9,664 nt of DNA from positions 1-9,664 of the forward strand of contig CAYWDQ010000120.1 in NCBI GenBank assembly GCA_964457065.1, in the 5' to 3' direction. Both the position numbers and the translations under genes were made by a program. Positions 7,037-9,664 of the stretch are shown piece by piece. The notes below the pieces were generated by a model. It searched no databases. It worked only from the letters and a program-made list of their open reading frames with translations, and was not told the DNA's origin. The stretch comes from Bog-473 sp964457065. Its GTDB lineage: Bacteria > Actinomycetota > Acidimicrobiia > Acidimicrobiales > RAAP-2. Numbering within the stretch: the stretch's first letter is position 1; each line of letters starts with the position of its first letter.

Positions 7037-7130
7037 CCGATCGTTTCTTCTCCACCGCTCGAAACCAAGGGGGTCACTTTTTCACGAAAGGAGGCGGACT
7101 GATCGATCACGATTGCAGCGACCGGATCCG

Positions 7131-7145
7131 GGGGCGCGGCGCCCC
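7131..7145 (-). terminator. Candidate whiB terminator hairpin
   Basis: GGGGCG (7131-7136) and CGCCCC (7140-7145) form a 6-bp all-GC stem with a 3-base loop, 39 bases past the whiB stop codon. The surrounding 7115-7180 region holds further GC-rich inverted matches (for example CCGGATC against GATCCGG), so a larger folded structure is possible. There is no T-tract. Confidence 0.35.
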
Positions 7146-7183
7146 GACGGGCGTCGTCCCCCGTGGACGCCGGATCGGGTCGG

Positions 7184-7423
7184 TCAGGCCGACTTGCGGC
7201 GCTGCCGCACGATCCGCCGGCGTTCCCGCTCGGTCGTGCCGCCCCAGATGCCCTCACGCTCGCGGTGGGCCAGGGCGTGCTCGAGGCACGCCTGGCGGAC
7301 CGGGCAGACGGCGCAGACAGCCTTGGCCTCGGCCGCGTCGGCCTCGTCCTCGGTGACCGGGTAGAACGCCTCGACGTCCAGTCCCCGGCATGCGGCTTGC
7401 TTGCGCCACGTAGCGGCGATCAT
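7184..7423 (-). CDS. WhiB-family Fe-S transcriptional regulator
   Basis: WhiB proteins are actinobacteria-specific regulators that bind a redox- and NO-sensitive [4Fe-4S] cluster and act with the principal sigma factor. The 79-residue product has the four cluster cysteines (Cys12, then Cys37, Cys40 and Cys46 in the CxxCx5C block CAVCPVRQAC), the GIWGG turn at 58-62, and a basic C-terminal tail (ERERRRIVRQRRKSA) for DNA contact. The ATG at 7421-7423 is chosen because GAGGAA (7433-7438 complement) lies 9 nt upstream. An in-frame GTG three codons earlier begins directly after that element, with no spacing, and is rejected. Length and layout resemble compact WhiB1/WhiB2-type members, but the subclass cannot be fixed by eye. 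It lies 165 bp downstream of the rubrerythrin/Fe-S/DUF3501 cassette on the same strand and has its own promoter-like sequence. Confidence 0.93.
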   Translation of the reverse strand: MIAATWRKQAACRGLDVEAFYPVTEDEADAAEAKAVCAVCPVRQACLEHALAHREREGIWGGTTERERRRIVRQRRKSA

Positions 7424-7432
7424 GGGAAACAC

Positions 7433-7438
7433 TTCCTC
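7433..7438 (-). promoter_or_regulatory. whiB ribosome-binding site, decides start
   Basis: The minus-strand GAGGAA is 9 nt upstream of ATG 7423 and 0 nt upstream of the alternative GTG 7432. The spacing supports the ATG start. Confidence 0.6.
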
Positions 7439-7442
7439 GTAA

Positions 7443-7461
7443 CGGATAATTCCAGCGGATA
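7443..7461 (-). repeat. Two CGGATA/TATCCG direct repeats in the whiB leader
   Basis: CGGATA occurs at 7443-7448 and again at 7456-7461 on the plus strand (13-bp period), reading TATCCG twice in the whiB direction. They lie 20 to 38 bases upstream of the whiB start. They could be a regulator site or leader element; a chance repeat of six bases is also possible. Confidence 0.3.
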
Positions 7462-7533
7462 CTTGAATTCGCCTGGTCGGAGCCTTTTCGATTCCACGAC
7501 GGAAAGCGCCGGATCCGAATTCGGCGAACGACG

Positions 7534-7563
7534 AGTATGGCTTATGACGTGAGCGTCTGTAAA
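7534..7563 (-). promoter_or_regulatory. Principal-sigma-type promoter of whiB
   Basis: On the minus strand TTTACA (7558-7563 complement; 5 of 6 to TTGACA) and CATACT (7534-7539 complement; 4 of 6 to TATAAT) are separated by exactly 18 bp. Transcription would begin near 7527, giving a leader of about 100 nt before the whiB ATG. The -35 lies 26 bp past the DUF3501 stop. Regions this AT-rich are scarce in the window, which strengthens the call. Confidence 0.55.
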
Positions 7564-7588
7564 GACTTGCGCACAGAATTGTCCCTGG

Positions 7589-8215
7589 TCAGCCGATAGG
7601 TAGGGGCTTTGTTGTCCCCTGGAGGTCCCCCAGGAGCTCTTCCCTCGTCGCCGGAAGCAGGGTGGTCCGGGCCTCGTAGGCCGGATGGGTGGAGACCAGG
7701 GCGACCTCCTGGGCGTTCCTGAACGCCTCCACCTGGGCCTCCGTGAAGGCGAACCGCAGGTAGTGGACCGCCGGCGTGACCGTCTCGCGAGTCAGGGCGG
7801 CGGCGTGCTGTGCCTCGGGCACGCTCGCCACCACGTCGCCGTCGATCCAGACGCCCACCTGGTGCTCGATCCCCACCAGCCGGGGCAGCCACTCCCGGAG
7901 CGCGCCGTCCGAGGTCAGCTCGATGAAGAGGGTGGCCGAGAGGTCCCGCTCCCCGGGCAGCAACCGGTTGTAGATGTCGAGCTCGACCTGGATCGCCTCG
8001 TCACTGATGATCTTCTCGACCCGGGCCATCTCCTGCACCTGGAAACGGACGGTGTCGAGACACTCGAAGACCAGGGTCATGATCGGCCCCAGGCTCACCC
8101 GCCGGTTGCGCTTCCGCGCGATGACCCGGGCCCGGTAGTCCTCTCGCACTCGCTCGTAGGCGCGGAGGTCCAGGACGTCGGCCAGCGTCAGGGGCCCCGG
8201 AACAGGCGCGGTCAC
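7589..8215 (-). CDS. DUF3501 family protein
   Basis: This 208-residue protein is recognised as a DUF3501 member from its N-terminal LTLADVLDLRAYERVREDYR (residues 9-28), the block RKRNRRVSLGPIMTLVFEC, QVQEMARVEKI, and the IYNRLLPGERDLSATLFIEL segment. Members are soluble, have no known enzymatic motif, and have no assigned function that I know of. There are no membrane segments and only one Cys. The central MARVEKI-like stretch is helical and acidic/basic in turn. The family is typically encoded next to rubrerythrin and a CCG-domain Fe-S protein, exactly as here. Its GTG start (8213-8215) overlaps the upstream TGA stop as GTGA, with GGGGA (8222-8226 complement) 6 nt ahead, so it is translationally coupled. 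A partner or assembly role for the Fe-S protein is inference. Confidence 0.88.
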   Translation of the reverse strand: MTAPVPGPLTLADVLDLRAYERVREDYRARVIARKRNRRVSLGPIMTLVFECLDTVRFQVQEMARVEKIISDEAIQVELDIYNRLLPGERDLSATLFIELTSDGALREWLPRLVGIEHQVGVWIDGDVVASVPEAQHAAALTRETVTPAVHYLRFAFTEAQVEAFRNAQEVALVSTHPAYEARTTLLPATREELLGDLQGTTKPLPIG

Positions 8216-9534
8216 CTGTCGTCCCCGGCGTCAATCCCGTAGGCCCGCGCCATCAGCTGCAGCGGGTGCACGGGTTGCCTGCCGGTCTCCTGGAAGATGG
8301 AGCCGTTCGCCAGATGGCAGTCGCCGCACACGACGTCGTTCCCGGCCGCCTCGACCTCCCGGCCGAGCGGCGCCGCGACCCGGCGGGCCAGGTCGTAGTT
8401 CTCCGCCCGGTACCCCCAGGTCCCGTCGATGCCCGAACAGCGTTGGACGAGCGTGCACCTGACGCCGGCCGTCTTGAGCAGGTCACGGCTGCGCAGCCCC
8501 GCATTCTGTGCCTGCAGGTGGCAGGCCACGTGGTACGTCACCGCGTCAGGCACCGAGCCGTCGTCGCGGCCGGGGAACGCGTCGCGCAGCGCAAAGGGGT
8601 CGCCCCCATCGCGGTGCCGCCTCATGAGGTACTCGGCCGGGTCGTACGTATGGGAGGCCACGAGGTCGGCGTCGGATCCCTTGGCGTACACCGGATAGTC
8701 CCGCTTGAGCACGTAGGCGCAGGTCGGCTGCGCCACGATGACGTCTCGCCCCGCCCGCACCTCGGCGGCCAGCGCCGCAACGTTGCGACGGGCCGCCTTG
8801 ACGAATTCGTCGACGTGCCCAGAGTGAAGCCATGGTGCGCCACAGCACTTGGTGCCTTCGGGCAGGCTGCATCCGACGCCGTTGTGCTCGTAGACCTCCA
8901 CGATGGCGCGTCCGACGCCGGGTTCCATGTACTCCACGAAGCAGGTGGGGAACACCGAGACCGAGCCGCCTCCCTGCGGCACGGCGGCCTGGGCCCTGTC
9001 TCTCTTGAACCACGTCGTGAAGCGTTGCCTCGCGTAGGGCGGCAGGAGCCGCTGCGACGCCAGGCCGACCGTCTTCTCCATGATGCGGCGGGGCCATGAG
9101 CCCGGCGTGCCGGTGGCCCAATTCACCACCGGCGCCGCCGCGACCGAGGCACGCCCCAGGGCGTCCGTGCGCGCCAGGAACTGGTCGGTGAGCCGCTCCT
9201 TCACCCCGACCCCCTGCTGCTGGCGAATCGCGTGGACCCGGCTCATCAGACGCGGGAAGTCAAGCGCCCACTCGTGCGGCGGCACGTAGGGGCACTTCAC
9301 GTAGCAGAGCTTGCACTGGTAGCACTCGTCGACCACCTGGTCGTGCTCAGCGGCGGTCAGTGCCGACACGTCCCCGTCGTTGGCGTCGATGAACTTGAAC
9401 ATCGTCGGGAACGACGGGCACAAGTTGAAGCACAGGCGGCACCCGTGACACAGATCGAAGACGCGGTCCAGCTCCTCGCGGAGCGCGGCGGGGTCGAAGT
9501 ACTCGGGATCGGCGGGGTCGTATGTGGCGGTCAT
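8212..9534 (-). CDS. GlpC-like Fe-S oxidoreductase (2x ferredoxin motif, 2x CCG domain)
   Basis: This 440-residue electron carrier has two [4Fe-4S] ferredoxin-type motifs, CxxCxxCxxxC at Cys29/32/35/39 and Cys71/74/77/81. A GlpC/HdrD-like body with two cysteine-rich CCG domains follows. The first, starting FPTCFVEYMEPG (Cys198), carries the intact KCCG (Cys230-Cys231) and a downstream PTCAYVL (Cys272). The second starts YHVACHLQ (Cys338), has RCSGIDGTWGY (Cys366) where GlpC has QCCGIAGTYGF, and ends with CGDC (Cys403, Cys406). There is no flavin or catalytic dehydrogenase domain, so it most likely relays electrons between a quinone or thiol pool and a partner, here presumably rubrerythrin. 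The ATG at 9532-9534 has AGGAAAGG (9542-9549 complement) 7 nt upstream, overlapping the rubrerythrin stop. It may cluster peripherally at the membrane; no membrane segment is evident. Confidence 0.9.
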   Translation of the reverse strand: MTATYDPADPEYFDPAALREELDRVFDLCHGCRLCFNLCPSFPTMFKFIDANDGDVSALTAAEHDQVVDECYQCKLCYVKCPYVPPHEWALDFPRLMSRVHAIRQQQGVGVKERLTDQFLARTDALGRASVAAAPVVNWATGTPGSWPRRIMEKTVGLASQRLLPPYARQRFTTWFKRDRAQAAVPQGGGSVSVFPTCFVEYMEPGVGRAIVEVYEHNGVGCSLPEGTKCCGAPWLHSGHVDEFVKAARRNVAALAAEVRAGRDVIVAQPTCAYVLKRDYPVYAKGSDADLVASHTYDPAEYLMRRHRDGGDPFALRDAFPGRDDGSVPDAVTYHVACHLQAQNAGLRSRDLLKTAGVRCTLVQRCSGIDGTWGYRAENYDLARRVAAPLGREVEAAGNDVVCGDCHLANGSIFQETGRQPVHPLQLMARAYGIDAGDDR

Positions 9535-9541
9535 CCGGCCG

Positions 9542-9549
9542 CCTTTCCT
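9542..9549 (-). promoter_or_regulatory. Ribosome-binding site of the Fe-S oxidoreductase
   Basis: The minus-strand AGGAAAGG lies 7 nt before ATG 9534. Its first two bases are the last two bases of the TAG stop of the upstream rubrerythrin gene, which binds the two genes into one translational unit. Confidence 0.6.
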
Positions 9550-9664
9550 ACGAGACGGACTCGAGCCCCTGGGTGAAGCGGCCGGCGTGGGACTTCTCGG
9601 CCTTGGCCAGCGTCTCGAGCCACTCGGCGATCTCCTCGAAGCCTTCGTCTCGCGCGGTCTTGGC
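9548..9664 (-). CDS. Rubrerythrin, C-terminal end (continues past right edge)
   Basis: Only 38 codons before a TAG stop (9548-9550) are in the window. They encode AKTARDEGFEEIAEWLETLA followed by KAEKSHAGRFTQGLESVS. This matches the last helix of the rubrerythrin ferritin-like di-iron domain: the ARDEGF-EIA-WLETLAKAE-SHAGRF pattern, with the conserved Glu and His near the diiron site (EKSHAGRF). Rubrerythrins reduce hydrogen peroxide to water with electrons from a redox partner. The fragment ends after this helix, so if a rubredoxin-like domain exists it would have to be N-terminal; it cannot be seen here. The gene is 13 nt upstream of the Fe-S oxidoreductase start and is the likely first or second gene of the cassette. 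Confidence 0.82.
   Translation of the reverse strand, partial: AKTARDEGFEEIAEWLETLAKAEKSHAGRFTQGLESVS

Noticed and set aside
7087..7094. A perfect Shine-Dalgarno-like AAAGGAGG on the plus strand
   Set aside because: No ATG, GTG or TTG follows at a usable distance, and an in-frame product with any family resemblance is absent. It is probably chance within the lipoprotein leader region.
1..9664. CRISPR array, tRNA, rRNA or insertion sequence
   Set aside because: No regularly spaced repeats, cloverleaf-like sequences, transposase fragments or terminal inverted repeats were seen on reading either strand; a profile search was not possible here.

Overview
This is a GC-rich window (roughly two-thirds G+C by eye) with dense, mostly leftward genes. 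A WhiB-family regulator, a LytR-CpsA-Psr (LCP) envelope protein with a LytR_C domain, GTG/TTG starts and a C-terminal 'GYW..ASDGGIF.YG' repeat unit all point to a high-GC actinobacterium. The repeat type is common in Acidimicrobiia, so an uncultured or environmental acidimicrobial lineage is my best guess. No tRNA, rRNA, insertion sequence, phage gene or CRISPR array was seen.

Layout. Positions 1-164 (+) hold the C-terminal end of a repeat-bearing, probably exported protein, followed by a perfect 15-bp hairpin (186-218). Positions 364-1578 (-) encode an alpha-methylacyl-CoA racemase-type CaiB/BaiF enzyme. It is divergent from a short galactokinase-family GHMP kinase at 1608-2633 (+). The kinase runs tail-to-tail into, and overlaps, trpD (2593-3657, -), whose GTG start lies inside the end of an acyl-CoA dehydrogenase gene (3645-4820, -). 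The dehydrogenase is divergent from a 561-residue LCP protein at 4864-6549 (+), across a 43-bp gap that is the AT-rich spot of this region.

The right part is all leftward: a small lipoprotein (6620-7036), a WhiB protein (7184-7423), a DUF3501 protein (7589-8215), a two-ferredoxin/two-CCG-domain Fe-S oxidoreductase (8212-9534), and the C-terminal end of a rubrerythrin (9548-9664) that continues past the right edge.

How they fit. Rubrerythrin, the GlpC-like Fe-S oxidoreductase and DUF3501 form a tight cassette (a 13-nt gap, then a GTGA overlap). It looks like a peroxide-reduction or redox module in which the Fe-S protein supplies electrons and the DUF3501 role is unknown. A WhiB Fe-S regulator with its own recognisable promoter lies directly downstream. 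Racemase and acyl-CoA dehydrogenase suggest oxidation of branched-chain acyl-CoA, but galK-like and trpD genes separate them, so a shared pathway is inference. The rubrerythrin/Fe-S/DUF3501 module is the most interesting content. The rest is ordinary housekeeping, with some unusually compact gene junctions.
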